Source: Arthrobacter sp. SO5
GTDB taxonomy: Bacteria > Actinomycetota > Actinomycetes > Actinomycetales > Micrococcaceae
DNA: 64,000 bases
Direction of reading: 5' to 3'
NCBI RefSeq assembly: GCF_020532805.1
Contig: NZ_MQTQ01000003.1
Coordinates: forward strand, 30,764-94,763
Shown here: positions 53,172 through 62,325 of the stretch, one piece after another
Position numbering within the stretch: the stretch's first letter is position 1
Layout of the letters: every line of letters starts with the position of its first letter
The notes under the pieces: model-generated
Database searches by the model: none
Seen by the model: only the letters and a program-made list of their open reading frames with translations
What the model was told of the DNA's origin: nothing
Position numbers and translations under genes: made by a program

Positions 53172-54917
53172 ATGACTGATACAGCTCTAGCCGGAGCATC
53201 CCCGGACCAGGCTGCCGCAGGCCGCACCAAACGCCCCTCCCGACCGGCGGCGAAGCCGCACGGGCAGTGGAAAGTGGACGGCACCGCGCCGCTGAACGCC
53301 AACGAGACCTGGAAGCAGGAGGACAGCGGCCTCAACGTCCGCGAGCGGATCGAGACCGTCTACGCCAAGCACGGCTTCGACTCGATCGACGGCACGGACC
53401 TGCATGGCCGCTTCCGCTGGTGGGGCCTCTACACCCAGCGCAAGCCCGGCATCGACGGCGGCAAGACCGCCACCCTCGAGCCGCACGAGCTCGAAGACAA
53501 GTACTTCATGCTGCGCGTCCGGATCGACGGCGGCGCCCTCACCACCGGGCAGCTGCGCGTCATCGGCCAGATCTCCGTGGACTTCGCCCGAGACTCGGCC
53601 GACCTCACCGACCGCCAGAACATCCAGCTGCACTGGATCCGGGTCGAAGACATGCCGGAAATCTGGCGCCGGCTCGAATCGGTGGGCCTGTCCACCACGG
53701 AAGCCTGCGGCGACGTCCCCCGCGTCATCCTTGGCTCCCCGGTCGCCGGCATCGCCAAGGACGAGATCATCGACCCCACGCCGCTGATCCACGAGCTCGC
53801 CGAACGGTTCATTGGCGACCCGGAGCTCGCGAACCTGCCGCGCAAATTCAAGACCGCCATCACCGGCCACCCCAGCCAGGACGTGGTCCACGAGATCAAC
53901 GACGTCGCACTGGTTGGCCTGGTCCACCCCGAGCACGGCGCCGGCTACGACCTCTGGGTGGGCGGCGCGCTCTCCACCAACCCCATGCTGGGCAAGCGCC
54001 TCGGCGCGTTCGTGAAGCCGGACCAGGCCGCCGACGTCTGGCTCGGCGTCACCAGCATTTTCCGCGACTACGGCTACCGGCGCATGCGCACCAAGGCCCG
54101 GCTGAAGTTCCTGCTGGCCGACTGGGGCCCGGAGAAGTTCCGCCAGGTCCTCGAGGACGAATACCTCGGCTACAAGCTCGATGACGGCCCCGCGGCGCCC
54201 AAGCCGTCCACGCCCGGCGACCACATCGGCGTGCACGAGCAGAAGGACGGCAAGTTCTTCATCGGGGCCACCCCGGTGGCCGGCCGGCTCTCCGGCAGCC
54301 AGCTCGTCAGGCTCGCGGACACCCTGGAGGCGCGCGGCTCGCTGCGGCTGCGGACCACCCCGCACCAGAAGATCGTGGTCCTCGACGTGCCCCAGGACCA
54401 GGTGGAACCGCTGGTGGCCGAGCTCGACGCCCTGGGCCTTTCCGCCCGGCCCTCCGTGTTCCGCCGCGGCACCATCGCCTGCACCGGCATCGAATACTGC
54501 AAGCTCGCCATCGTCGAAACGAAGGTCACGGCAGCCACCGCGGTCGCCGAGCTGGAACGCCGCCTCGCCGACCTTGTGGAGTCCAGGCAGCTGCCCCAGG
54601 CGCTGTCGCTGCACATCAACGGCTGCCCCAACTCCTGCGCCCGGATCCAGACCGCGGACATCGGCCTCAAAGGCATGATGCTTCCCACGCCCGACGGCGA
54701 CCCCACCCCGGGATTCCAGGTCCACCTGGGCGGCGGGCTGGCTTCCTCCGACCGCGAGGAAGCGGGCCTGGGCCGGACCGTCCGCGGGCTCAAGGTCACG
54801 GCCGAAGACCTTCCCGACTACGTGGAGCGCGTGGTCAGGAAGTTCGTGGCTGACCACACCGAGGGCCAGACCTTCGCCGAATGGGCCTTCGCCGCCGACG
54901 AGGGAGACCTCCAGTGA
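53172..54917 (+). CDS. sir: Ferredoxin-type sulfite reductase (siroheme, NirA/SirA-like)
   Basis: 581 residues; reduces sulfite to sulfide with six electrons (nitrite reductases are close relatives). Two ferredoxin-like half domains (RFRWWGLYTQRKPGIDGG; SVDFARDSADLTDRQNIQLH) precede the siroheme/4Fe-4S motifs TIACTGIEYCKLA and HINGCPNSCARIQ, supplying four Cys. A Tyr in GLYTQRKPG and a Cys in TEACGDVPRV are at places where Mycobacterium NirA has its Tyr-Cys cross-link (inference). The cysH, cysD and cysN genes follow with overlaps, so sulfite is the likely substrate. The stop overlaps cysH by 4 bp. Confidence 0.94.
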   Translation: MTDTALAGASPDQAAAGRTKRPSRPAAKPHGQWKVDGTAPLNANETWKQEDSGLNVRERIETVYAKHGFDSIDGTDLHGRFRWWGLYTQRKPGIDGGKTATLEPHELEDKYFMLRVRIDGGALTTGQLRVIGQISVDFARDSADLTDRQNIQLHWIRVEDMPEIWRRLESVGLSTTEACGDVPRVILGSPVAGIAKDEIIDPTPLIHELAERFIGDPELANLPRKFKTAITGHPSQDVVHEINDVALVGLVHPEHGAGYDLWVGGALSTNPMLGKRLGAFVKPDQAADVWLGVTSIFRDYGYRRMRTKARLKFLLADWGPEKFRQVLEDEYLGYKLDDGPAAPKPSTPGDHIGVHEQKDGKFFIGATPVAGRLSGSQLVRLADTLEARGSLRLRTTPHQKIVVLDVPQDQVEPLVAELDALGLSARPSVFRRGTIACTGIEYCKLAIVETKVTAATAVAELERRLADLVESRQLPQALSLHINGCPNSCARIQTADIGLKGMMLPTPDGDPTPGFQVHLGGGLASSDREEAGLGRTVRGLKVTAEDLPDYVERVVRKFVADHTEGQTFAEWAFAADEGDLQ

Positions 54918-55624
54918 CCGCTGCACACCGGACCCACGGCGAGCTTAAAGTCCTCGCCGAGTCCGGCGCCGCCGAGCTCGGCTGGGACGCCCCGGCCCGG
55001 GACGTGATTGCCTGGGTGGCGCGCAACTTCGAGCTGCACGCCGTCGCCGTCGCCTGTTCCATGGCCGACGCCGTCCTTCCGGCGCTCGTCGCGGACCAGC
55101 TCCCCGGCGTCGACGTCCTCTTCCTGGAGACCGGCTACCACTTCCCGGAAACCTACGCGACGCGTGTCGAGGTGGCGGAGAACCTGCACGTCAACGTCGT
55201 CGACGTCCTGCCGGAGGACACGGTGGAGCGGCAGGACCGGCTCCTGGGCAAGGACCTCTTTGCCCGCGACCCCGCCCAGTGCTGCGCGCTGCGGAAAGTC
55301 GCCCCGCTGCGCCGCACCCTCGCCGGCTACGAGCTCTGGTTCACCGGGGTCCGCCGCGACGAGGCCCCCACCCGCACCAGCACCCCGCTGGTCACGTGGG
55401 ACGAAACCAACGGCCTGGTCAAGGCCAACCCGGTCGCGGCGTGGAGCTTCGATCAGCTGGTGCAGTACTCGGACGACAATCTCCTGCCCGTCAACCCGTT
55501 GCTTTCACTGGGCTACCCGTCCATTGGCTGCCAGCCCTGCACCCGCAAGGTGGCGCCGGGCGATGACCCCCGCGCCGGCCGCTGGGCAGGAACCGACAAG
55601 ACAGAATGCGGACTACACGTATGA
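54914..55624 (+). CDS. cysH: Adenylyl-sulfate (APS) reductase
   Basis: 236 residues; reduces APS to sulfite with thioredoxin. The Cys pairs of the 4Fe-4S cluster that distinguish APS from PAPS reductases are present ([11 protein letters not shown] and [13 protein letters not shown]), and the C-terminal catalytic Cys is in [22 protein letters not shown] and [17 protein letters not shown] are family motifs. No cysC-type APS kinase is in the cluster, fitting direct APS use. GTG start and ATGA overlap with cysD show tight coupling. Confidence 0.95.
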   Translation: MTAAHRTHGELKVLAESGAAELGWDAPARDVIAWVARNFELHAVAVACSMADAVLPALVADQLPGVDVLFLETGYHFPETYATRVEVAENLHVNVVDVLPEDTVERQDRLLGKDLFARDPAQCCALRKVAPLRRTLAGYELWFTGVRRDEAPTRTSTPLVTWDETNGLVKANPVAAWSFDQLVQYSDDNLLPVNPLLSLGYPSIGCQPCTRKVAPGDDPRAGRWAGTDKTECGLHV

Positions 55625-56676
55625 GCAATGTTGAGACTTTCGTGGCCGTCGACCCCGATGCCGCCCCCGCCCCTTCGCGGGACGGCGATGCTGCAAGCAG
55701 CATCGCGTCCCGCTCCGACAGGCCCGAAGCCACTCCCTGGGCGGCATCGGGGTCGACGGCGGAGGCTCGCCCGAGCTCCCCGGCTCGCCTTTCGTCCCTG
55801 GACACGCTCGAGTCGGAAGCGATTCATATCATCCGCGAGGTGGTCGCGGAGTTTGAGAGGCCGGCGCTGCTGTTCTCCGGCGGCAAGGATTCCGTGGTGA
55901 TGCTGCACCTGGCCACCAAGGCGTTCTGGCCCGGGAAGGTGCCCTTTCCGGTGCTGCATGTGGACACGGGCCACAATTTCCCGGAGGTGATCGAGTTCCG
56001 CGACCGGACCGTGGAACGGCTGGGACTCAGGCTCGTCGTCGGCAGTGTCCAGGAGTTCATCGATTCCGGCGAGCTGGCCGAGCGTGCCGACGGCACCCGC
56101 AACCCGCTGCAGACCGTCCCCCTGCTGGACGCGATCCAGCGCAACAAGTTCGACGCCGTCTTCGGCGGCGGCCGCCGCGACGAGGACAAGGCCCGCGCCA
56201 AGGAACGGATCCTGAGCCTGCGCGACGAGTTCGGCCAGTGGGACCCGCGCAACCAGCGCCCCGAGCTGTGGAACCTCTACAACGGCCGGCACACCGTGGG
56301 CCAGCACGTCCGCGCGTTCCCGATCAGCAACTGGACCGAACTGGATGTGTGGCGTTACATCGAGCGCGAAAACATCGACCTGCCCGGCCTGTACTACGCC
56401 CACCGCCGCGAGGTCTTTGCCCGCGACGGTATGTGGCGCGCGGTCGGCGAGGTGTCCCAGCCCCGCGACCACGAACAGGTCATCACCAAGACAGTGCGTT
56501 ACCGGACCGTGGGCGACATGTCCTGCACCGGCGCCGTCGAATCGGCCGCCGCCACCGTGCGCGACGTCGTCATTGAGGTTGCCGCCTCCACCATCACCGA
56601 GCGTGGCGCCACCCGGGCCGATGACCGCATCTCCGAGGCCGCCATGGAAGACCGCAAGAAGGACGGCTATTTCTAA
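55621..56676 (+). CDS. cysD: Sulfate adenylyltransferase subunit 2
   Basis: 351 residues; with CysN makes APS from sulfate and ATP. Conserved region starts about residue 60 with [20 protein letters not shown], then the PP-loop [16 protein letters not shown], and [58 protein letters not shown]. The first 60 residues are an extension absent from typical CysD and largely made by a 90-bp palindromic insertion (55658-55747). Overlap with cysH by 4 bp and with cysN by 1 bp. Confidence 0.95.
   Translation: MSNVETFVAVDPDAAPAPSRDGDAASSIASRSDRPEATPWAASGSTAEARPSSPARLSSLDTLESEAIHIIREVVAEFERPALLFSGGKDSVVMLHLATKAFWPGKVPFPVLHVDTGHNFPEVIEFRDRTVERLGLRLVVGSVQEFIDSGELAERADGTRNPLQTVPLLDAIQRNKFDAVFGGGRRDEDKARAKERILSLRDEFGQWDPRNQRPELWNLYNGRHTVGQHVRAFPISNWTELDVWRYIERENIDLPGLYYAHRREVFARDGMWRAVGEVSQPRDHEQVITKTVRYRTVGDMSCTGAVESAAATVRDVVIEVAASTITERGATRADDRISEAAMEDRKKDGYF
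55648..55757. repeat. Palindromic coding repeat element, copy B (inside cysD)
   Basis: 90-bp core 55658-55747 with terminal ATGCCGCCC/GGGCGGCAT; including flanks the inverted repeat is a perfect 19 bp. The centre holds a further perfect stem, CGATGCTGC-AA-GCAGCATCG, flanked by GCGGGACG and CGTCCCGC. It gives the peptide [29 protein letters not shown] in the same frame as the E2 copy. Confidence 0.87.
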
Positions 56677-58130
56677 TGAGCACAGAGACTTTCCTCCCGG
56701 ATGCAGGACTCGACGCCCTCTCCACCACGCTGTTCCGCTTCGCCACCGCCGGCTCGGTCGACGACGGCAAGTCCACCCTGGTGGGCCGGCTCTTGCACGA
56801 CTCCAAGGCGATCCTCGCCGACCAGCTCGACGCCGTCACCCGCACCTCAGCGGACCGCGGCTTCGGCGGTTCCGGGGCCACGGCCCCTGGCGGGACACAG
56901 CGGATCGACCTCGCCCTGCTGACCGACGGCCTGCGTGCCGAGCGCGAGCAGGGCATCACCATCGACGTCGCCTACCGCTACTTCGCCACGGACCGCCGCA
57001 GCTTCATCCTCGCGGACTGCCCCGGCCACGTGCAGTACACCAAGAACACGGTGACCGGCGCGTCCACCGCGGACGCCGTCGTCGTGCTCATCGACGCCCG
57101 CAAGGGTGTCCTGGAGCAGACCCGCCGGCACCTGTCCGTGCTGCAGCTGCTGCGGGTGGCGCACGTGATCGTCGCGGTGAACAAGATCGACCTCGTGGAC
57201 TTCAGCGAGGCCGTGTTCCGCGGGATCGAGGCGGATGTGCAGAAAGTGGGCCGGGAGCTTGGGCTCGGCCGTGACGATTCAAATACAGGCGGCATCGCTG
57301 ATCTCTTCGTGATTCCGGTGTCCGCGCTCGACGGCGACAACGTCGTCGACCGCTCGGAGCGGACCCCGTGGTTCGGCGGCCCGGCCCTGCTCGAAGTCCT
57401 GGAGACGCTGCCGGCCGCCGACGAGCTCGAAAGCCACCTGGAGAGCTTCCGCTTCCCGGTGCAGCTGGTCATCCGGCCGCAGGGCGCGCTGGCGGCCGAT
57501 GCGATTGCCGGCGGTCTCGATCCCGAGGCGTACCGGGACTACCGGGCCTACGCCGGGCAGATCACGGAGGGCTCGGTGAAACTGGGCGACCAGGTCAGCG
57601 TCCTGACCCCCGGCCAGGCGCCGCGCACCACCACCGTCACCGGGATCGACTTCGCCGGGCGGGAACTGGCGGAAGCGGTTGCCCCGCAGTCGGTGGCGCT
57701 GCGCCTTGCGGATGAGTTCGACGTCGCCCGCGGGGATACGATCGCGGCGGCCGGCGCCTCCGGTGGCAAAATACCGGAAAGCACCGCGGACCTTTACGCC
57801 GCTCTGTGCTGGCTGTCGCCGAAGCCGCTCCGCGAGGGCGCCAAGGTGCTGGTCAAGCACGGCACCCGCACGGTGCAGGCGCTGGTCCGGAACGTGACGG
57901 GGAAGCTGGACCTGGCCAGCTTCCAGCTGGAACCCACCACCACCCTGGAGCTCAACGACATCGGCCACGCCCAGCTGCGGCTCTCCGCCCCGCTTCCGCT
58001 GGAGAACTACGCGCACCACCGCCGCACCGGGGCGTTCCTGGTGATCGATCCGCTGGACGGCAACACCCTCGCGGCCGGTCTGGTCAACGACCACCCCGGC
58101 GACCACGAGGACGAGCGCTACTCGATCTAA
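56676..58130 (+). CDS. cysN: Sulfate adenylyltransferase subunit 1 (GTPase)
   Basis: 484-residue EF-Tu-like GTPase driving APS synthesis. G1 is TAGSVDDGKSTLVGRLL, the G3 region DCPGHVQYTKNTVTGA, G4 VNKIDLVDFSEAVF; effector-region REQGITIDVAYRYF. Beta-barrel domains follow. No fused APS-kinase (CysC) domain is present; the protein ends after the third domain, agreeing with APS reductase use in this cluster. Last gene of the sir-cysHDN operon. Confidence 0.96.
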   Translation: MSTETFLPDAGLDALSTTLFRFATAGSVDDGKSTLVGRLLHDSKAILADQLDAVTRTSADRGFGGSGATAPGGTQRIDLALLTDGLRAEREQGITIDVAYRYFATDRRSFILADCPGHVQYTKNTVTGASTADAVVVLIDARKGVLEQTRRHLSVLQLLRVAHVIVAVNKIDLVDFSEAVFRGIEADVQKVGRELGLGRDDSNTGGIADLFVIPVSALDGDNVVDRSERTPWFGGPALLEVLETLPAADELESHLESFRFPVQLVIRPQGALAADAIAGGLDPEAYRDYRAYAGQITEGSVKLGDQVSVLTPGQAPRTTTVTGIDFAGRELAEAVAPQSVALRLADEFDVARGDTIAAAGASGGKIPESTADLYAALCWLSPKPLREGAKVLVKHGTRTVQALVRNVTGKLDLASFQLEPTTTLELNDIGHAQLRLSAPLPLENYAHHRRTGAFLVIDPLDGNTLAAGLVNDHPGDHEDERYSI

Positions 58131-58152
58131 GGGCTGCTCCGGCCGACTGCCT

Positions 58153-58203
58153 TCGAGGTCGCCGGAAACCTGCGAGGTCGCTGCAAACTTCCGGCGACCT
58201 CGA
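58153..58203. terminator. Inverted repeat behind cysN
   Basis: TCGAGGTCGCCGGAA (58153-58167) pairs perfectly with 58189-58203, and shortened copies of GAGGTCGC..AAA and TTTCCGGCGA lie inside and after it. No T-run, so termination strength is uncertain. Confidence 0.5.
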
Positions 58204-58280
58204 GGGTTTCCGGCGAATTCGCCGCCTACCAGCTGAAGGGGACCTTGCCCGCGTTCCCGGTTGGCTGCTAGACCGGTGCC

Positions 58281-59078
58281 ATGGGCACAGCACCCGAACT
58301 GTCCGTTGCTGTTGTCATGGCGCACCCCGATGACGACGCATATGGACTGGCCGGCAGCGTGGCATTGCATGCCCGGAATCCGGAATTCCGGTTCATCCTG
58401 ATTCATGCCACCGACGGCGGCGCCGGGGAAATCGCGCCCGGCGTCGAGGTTCCAGCCGGGATGTTGGGCGAATTCCGCCGCCGGGAAGACGACGCGGCCT
58501 GGCGGGCGCACGGCCGGCCGCCGGACCGGCATGACTGGTTCGGCTATCCCGACGGCGGGGTCGCGGCTGTGCCGTTCGGGGAGCTCACGGGAAGGATCGC
58601 CCGGATCCTGCGGGAGGAACAGCCGCGGGTGGTGTGTACCTTTGGCCCGGACGGCATCACCGGACACCCGGATCACATCGCCGTGGGCGCGGCAAGCGAC
58701 GCTGCCTTCCACCTTGTCCGCAGCGAGGGTGGCCACGGGATGGAACGGCTGCTCCACGGCGCGCTGCGCGAATCCACCTTCCTGCGCTGGAACAAGGCGC
58801 GGCGCGAGCACGGGCTGGAACCCTGGGACCGGGAGCGTGTCTATCACCTGCGCCCCGTGCCGGACGACACCATCGGCGTGGAAGTCGACACTCGTTCCGT
58901 GGCAGGCAACGTCCTTGCCGGCCTGCGGGAGCATCAGTCCCAGCGGCATGTGATCATGGCTGACACCCTCACGCGCGAACAGCAACTCAGGGTCCTCGGC
59001 CGGGAGTCGTATGTGCTCGCCTGGCCACCCCGCCGGGACGGGGCGCCCCTGCTGGCTGACATCTTCGAGGCACTGTGA
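58281..59078 (+). CDS. PIG-L/LmbE family deacetylase
   Basis: 265 residues. The zinc motif AHPDDDAYGLAGSVALHA and GHPDHIAVGAASDAAF are the family hallmarks. Actinobacterial members include MshB, which deacetylates the mycothiol precursor, and Mca, which clears mycothiol conjugates. Position between cysN and a sulfonate-type transporter hints at thiol metabolism, but the shorter, divergent sequence does not prove MshB or Mca identity. Confidence 0.88.
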   Translation: MGTAPELSVAVVMAHPDDDAYGLAGSVALHARNPEFRFILIHATDGGAGEIAPGVEVPAGMLGEFRRREDDAAWRAHGRPPDRHDWFGYPDGGVAAVPFGELTGRIARILREEQPRVVCTFGPDGITGHPDHIAVGAASDAAFHLVRSEGGHGMERLLHGALRESTFLRWNKARREHGLEPWDRERVYHLRPVPDDTIGVEVDTRSVAGNVLAGLREHQSQRHVIMADTLTREQQLRVLGRESYVLAWPPRRDGAPLLADIFEAL

Positions 59079-59174
59079 CGGGCCGGCGGGTCCGGACTCC
59101 TCCGTCGGCCGAGGCAAGAGCCAAGCCCGCACATGACGCTCCATGAACCCCCGTGACCCCGGGTTTCCGGACCA

Positions 59175-59204
59175 TTGATCCGCGTCATTGACTCTCCCTA
59201 GGGT
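59175..59204 (+). promoter_or_regulatory. Promoter of the sulfonate-type ABC operon, leaderless type
   Basis: TTGATC (59175-59180), 18-bp spacer, TAGGGT (59199-59204), then 6 nt to the ATG. Confidence 0.55.
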
Positions 59205-59212
59205 GAGTCAAT
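59187..59212. promoter_or_regulatory. 26-bp palindromic operator over -10 and start codon
   Basis: ATTGACTC and GAGTCAAT flank a CCCTAGGG centre; only one symmetric pair is mismatched. It covers the -10 hexamer, the expected transcription start and the first two bases of the ATG. A repressor bound here would block initiation; in RNA the same bases could hide the start codon. Confidence 0.6.
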
Positions 59213-60407
59213 GAGAACAACGGATCGGCTCTCCGACGGCCCCGAAAACCCCGCGCCCGGAAGCCGGCCCGGTACCACGCGCATCGTCGCGGGCGACCCG
59301 GCCAGGCCGAAGCGCAAGCGCACCCTGGAGATCAGCCTTGCCGCAGGACTGGCCCTGCTGATCGGCGCCGGCGCCGCTGTGGCGTCCAGTGTGGCCCGCG
59401 GCAGTGATGCGCCGGCCGCCCAGGCCGCCGCCGCGGGAACCCCGGCCGCAGAACTCAAGCTCGGCTACTTCGGCAACATCACCCACGCCCCGGCCCTCCT
59501 GGGGGTCAGCCAGGGCCTGATCGCCAAAAGTCTCGGCGAGACCAAGCTGAGCACCCAGGTCTTCAACGCCGGCCCCGCCGCGATCGAGGCCCTCAACGCC
59601 GGCGCCATCGACGCCACCTACATCGGCCCCAATCCGGCCATCAACTCCTACGTTAAGAGCAGGGGCGAATCGATCAGCATCATCGCCGGTGCCGCGTCGG
59701 GCGGGGCGCAGCTGGTGGTCAAACCCGAGATCGCCTCGGCCAAGGACCTCAAAGGCAAGAAGCTCGCGTCGCCGCAGCTCGGCGGCACCCAGGATGTGGC
59801 CCTGCGGGCCTGGCTCGGCAAGCAGGGGTACAAGACGTCCACCGACGGCAGCGGCGACGTCGCCATCAACCCGACCGAGAACGCCCAGACCCTGAAGCTG
59901 TTCCAGGACGGCAAGCTCGACGGCGCGTGGCTGCCGGAGCCCTGGGCCTCCCGGCTGGTGCTGCAGGCCGGCGCGAAGGTCCTTGTCGACGAGAAGGACC
60001 TGTGGGATAAGGGTGAGTTCATCACCACGGTCCTGATCGTCAACAAGAAGTTCGCCGCCGACCATCCGGATACCGTGAAGGCACTCCTGAAGGGACACGT
60101 CGAATCCGTGGACTGGCTCGAGGCCGCCCCGGCCGCGGAAAAGGCCACCGTCCTTAACGCCGCGCTCAAGGAATCCGCCGGCGCGGCCCTCCCCGCCGAT
60201 GTGATCGACCGATCCCTGACGAACATCGTGTTCACCGTCGACCCGCTCGCCGGGACCTACCAGAAGCTGCTGCAGGACGGCGTCGACGCCGGCACCACCA
60301 CGCAGGCCGACATCGGCGGCATCTTCGACCTCACGGCCCTGAACAGCGTCCTGGGCGGCAGCCCCGCCGGGACGAAGATCTCCGCGCAGGGACTGGGCAG
60401 GGACTAG
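59211..60407 (+). CDS. Sulfonate/nitrate/taurine-type ABC transporter, substrate-binding protein
   Basis: 398 residues. An N-terminal Arg/Lys-rich segment and one hydrophobic helix (about residues 43-62) act as uncleaved anchor or signal; no lipobox Cys is obvious. The SsuA/TauA fold shows LKLGYFGNITHAPALLGVSQ, AGAIDATYIGPNPAINSYVK, KDLKGKKLASPQLGGTQDVA and LDGAWLPEPWASRLV. Next to sulfate assimilation genes, organosulfonate uptake is the best guess; other small oxyanions are possible. Confidence 0.92.
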   Translation: MRTTDRLSDGPENPAPGSRPGTTRIVAGDPARPKRKRTLEISLAAGLALLIGAGAAVASSVARGSDAPAAQAAAAGTPAAELKLGYFGNITHAPALLGVSQGLIAKSLGETKLSTQVFNAGPAAIEALNAGAIDATYIGPNPAINSYVKSRGESISIIAGAASGGAQLVVKPEIASAKDLKGKKLASPQLGGTQDVALRAWLGKQGYKTSTDGSGDVAINPTENAQTLKLFQDGKLDGAWLPEPWASRLVLQAGAKVLVDEKDLWDKGEFITTVLIVNKKFAADHPDTVKALLKGHVESVDWLEAAPAAEKATVLNAALKESAGAALPADVIDRSLTNIVFTVDPLAGTYQKLLQDGVDAGTTTQADIGGIFDLTALNSVLGGSPAGTKISAQGLGRD

Positions 60408-60469
60408 CCAGTGCCCGCCGCCCGCTCCGCCCCGCCAAAAAAGTTGCCCCAACAAGTTAGGACGTGACC

Positions 60470-61195
60470 ATGCCAGTCGTACTGGAAAACCTGGGCAAGC
60501 GCTTCGGCGAGGGCGCCCCGGTGCTGGACGACGTCAACGCCACCATCGGGCCGGGCGAGTTCGTCGCCCTGCTCGGTGCGTCCGGCTGCGGCAAGTCCAC
60601 CCTGCTGAACATCATGGCGGGACTGGAGGCCCCGACGTCGGGCGCGCTGGAAGTGCCGAGCGACGGCGCCGCCTTTATGTTCCAGGACGCGGCCCTCTTT
60701 CCCTGGCTGACGGCCCGGGAAAACATCGAGCTGGCCCTCAGGCTGCGCGGCGTCGGGAAAGCCGAGCGCCGGGTGGAGGCCGACGAGCTGCTGGAGCTTG
60801 TGCATCTGGGCGGGGCGGGGGACAAGCGCCCGCACGAGCTCTCCGGCGGAATGCGCCAGCGTGTGGCCCTGGCCCGTTCCCTGGCCCAGGACCGGCAACT
60901 GCTCCTGATGGACGAGCCCTTCGCGGCCCTGGATGCGATCACCCGCGACCTGCTCCATGACGAGCTGGAGCGGATCTGGAAGGAAACCGGCCGCACCATC
61001 GTCTTTGTCACGCACAATGTCCGCGAAGCCGTCCGGCTGGGCCAACGGGTGCTGCTGCTCTCCTCCCGGCCGGGCCGCGTGGTGCGGGAGTGGCACGTCA
61101 GCGAAGAGCACCGCACCGACGCCGGGCTGGCCGGCCAGCTCACCGGCGAAATCACCGCCCGCCTGCGCGAGGAGATCCGCCGCCATGCCAAATAG
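60470..61195 (+). CDS. Sulfonate/nitrate/taurine-type ABC transporter, ATP-binding protein
   Basis: 241 residues. Walker A LLGASGCGKSTLLNIMAGLE, Q-loop FMFQDAALFPWLTARENIEL, signature ELSGGMRQRVALARSLAQ, Walker B LLLMDEPFAALDAITRD and H-loop FVTHNVREAVRLG, all typical of SsuB/TauB. ATG at 60470 sits 7 bases after AGGA; the in-frame GTG at 60464 is too close to it. Overlaps the permease start by 11 bp. Confidence 0.94.
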   Translation: MPVVLENLGKRFGEGAPVLDDVNATIGPGEFVALLGASGCGKSTLLNIMAGLEAPTSGALEVPSDGAAFMFQDAALFPWLTARENIELALRLRGVGKAERRVEADELLELVHLGGAGDKRPHELSGGMRQRVALARSLAQDRQLLLMDEPFAALDAITRDLLHDELERIWKETGRTIVFVTHNVREAVRLGQRVLLLSSRPGRVVREWHVSEEHRTDAGLAGQLTGEITARLREEIRRHAK

Positions 61196-62120
61196 ACAAG
61201 ACTCGCTGGTAGAGTCCGGCGAGACGCGCCACATCACCGCGGCCCTGACCCGTTCCTCCGCCGGGACGGAGGACCTGCGCCAGCTTGAGGCGGGCCTGGA
61301 CTCGCTCCAGTCCGACGCCGCGCGCAAGGCCCGGATCGACTGGAGCCGGATCCTGCTTCCCGGGGCCGCGATTGTGGTCCTCATCATTTTCTGGCAGCTG
61401 TACGTCTCGATGGGCTTTAAGCGGCAGGATCTGGTGCCCGGCCCGCTGGACGTGGTGGCTCAGTTCGGTCATCTCTGGGCGGAGGGCAAGCTGCAGGAAG
61501 CGGTCTGGACCTCGCTGCAGCGCGGGCTCGTGGGATTCCTGATCAGCGTGGCGATCGCGACCCCGGTCGGTCTGCTGCTCGCCCAGGTCGCCCCGCTGCG
61601 GCGCGCGTTCGGCCCGCTGATCTCCGGGCTGCAGGTACTCCCGTCCGTGGCGTGGGTGCCCGCCGCCATCATCTGGTTCGGCCTGACCGACGCCACGGTG
61701 TACTTTGTGGTGTTCCTGGGCGCCATCCCCTCCATCATCAACGGGCTGATCTCCGGCGTGGACCAGATCCCGCCGCAGTACCGCAGCGTCGGGACGGTCC
61801 TGGGTGCGTCCCGGCTGCAGATGGCGCTGCAGATTGTGCTCCCGGCCGCACTGCCCGGTTACCTGGGCGGGCTCAAGCAGGGCTGGGCCTTCTCCTGGCG
61901 CTCGCTGATGGCCGCGGAAATCATCGCAGTGGGCGGCACCATCGGGTTCGGCCTCGGCTCGCTCCTGGACCAGGGCCGTGTGCTCTCGGATATGACGGTG
62001 GTGATGGCCGCGATCCTGCTGATCCTCGCCGTCGGCATCCTGATCGAACTGCTGGTGTTCGGCCCGATCGAAAAGCGGCTGCTCCGCCGCCGCGGCCTCC
62101 TCGCCGGCAGCACCCGCTAG
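61185..62120 (+). CDS. Sulfonate/nitrate/taurine-type ABC transporter, permease
   Basis: 311 residues with about six helices after a 50-residue cytoplasmic N-terminus. SsuC/TauC features are GPLISGLQVLPSVAWVPAAI, IWFGLTDATVYFVVFLGAIP and the EAA-type loop YRSVGTVLGASRLQMALQIV, LPAALPGYLGGLKQGW. Starts within the end of the ATPase gene, so the three genes are one operon. The N-terminal extension is longer than in most SsuC proteins. Confidence 0.93.
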   Translation: MPNRQDSLVESGETRHITAALTRSSAGTEDLRQLEAGLDSLQSDAARKARIDWSRILLPGAAIVVLIIFWQLYVSMGFKRQDLVPGPLDVVAQFGHLWAEGKLQEAVWTSLQRGLVGFLISVAIATPVGLLLAQVAPLRRAFGPLISGLQVLPSVAWVPAAIIWFGLTDATVYFVVFLGAIPSIINGLISGVDQIPPQYRSVGTVLGASRLQMALQIVLPAALPGYLGGLKQGWAFSWRSLMAAEIIAVGGTIGFGLGSLLDQGRVLSDMTVVMAAILLILAVGILIELLVFGPIEKRLLRRRGLLAGSTR

Positions 62121-62148
62121 CCACACCCACCGCCCCACCTGCTTGCAT

Positions 62149-62205
62149 CGCGGGGTCACTCACGGCCCATGTTGCTCCGGTTCATGGGCCGTACGTGACC
62201 CCGCG
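62149..62205 (+). terminator. Two-part hairpin behind the ABC operon; repeat family member
   Basis: CGCGGGGTCAC pairs with GTGACCCCGCG and ACGGCCCATG with CATGGGCCGT. The outer arm and trailing CGTTGCTTT match the hairpin at 37443-37509 although the inner stems are unrelated. Confidence 0.7.
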
Positions 62206-62325
62206 TTGCTTTCCGGGGTGCGGAGGGGACCCCCGGGACTCCTTGTCCGGTCCCCGGCACGGGCCTAGAATCACGATTGTGGGCCGGACTGCGGCCGATT
62301 CCAGCTCAATTCTGAGGAGACAGCC

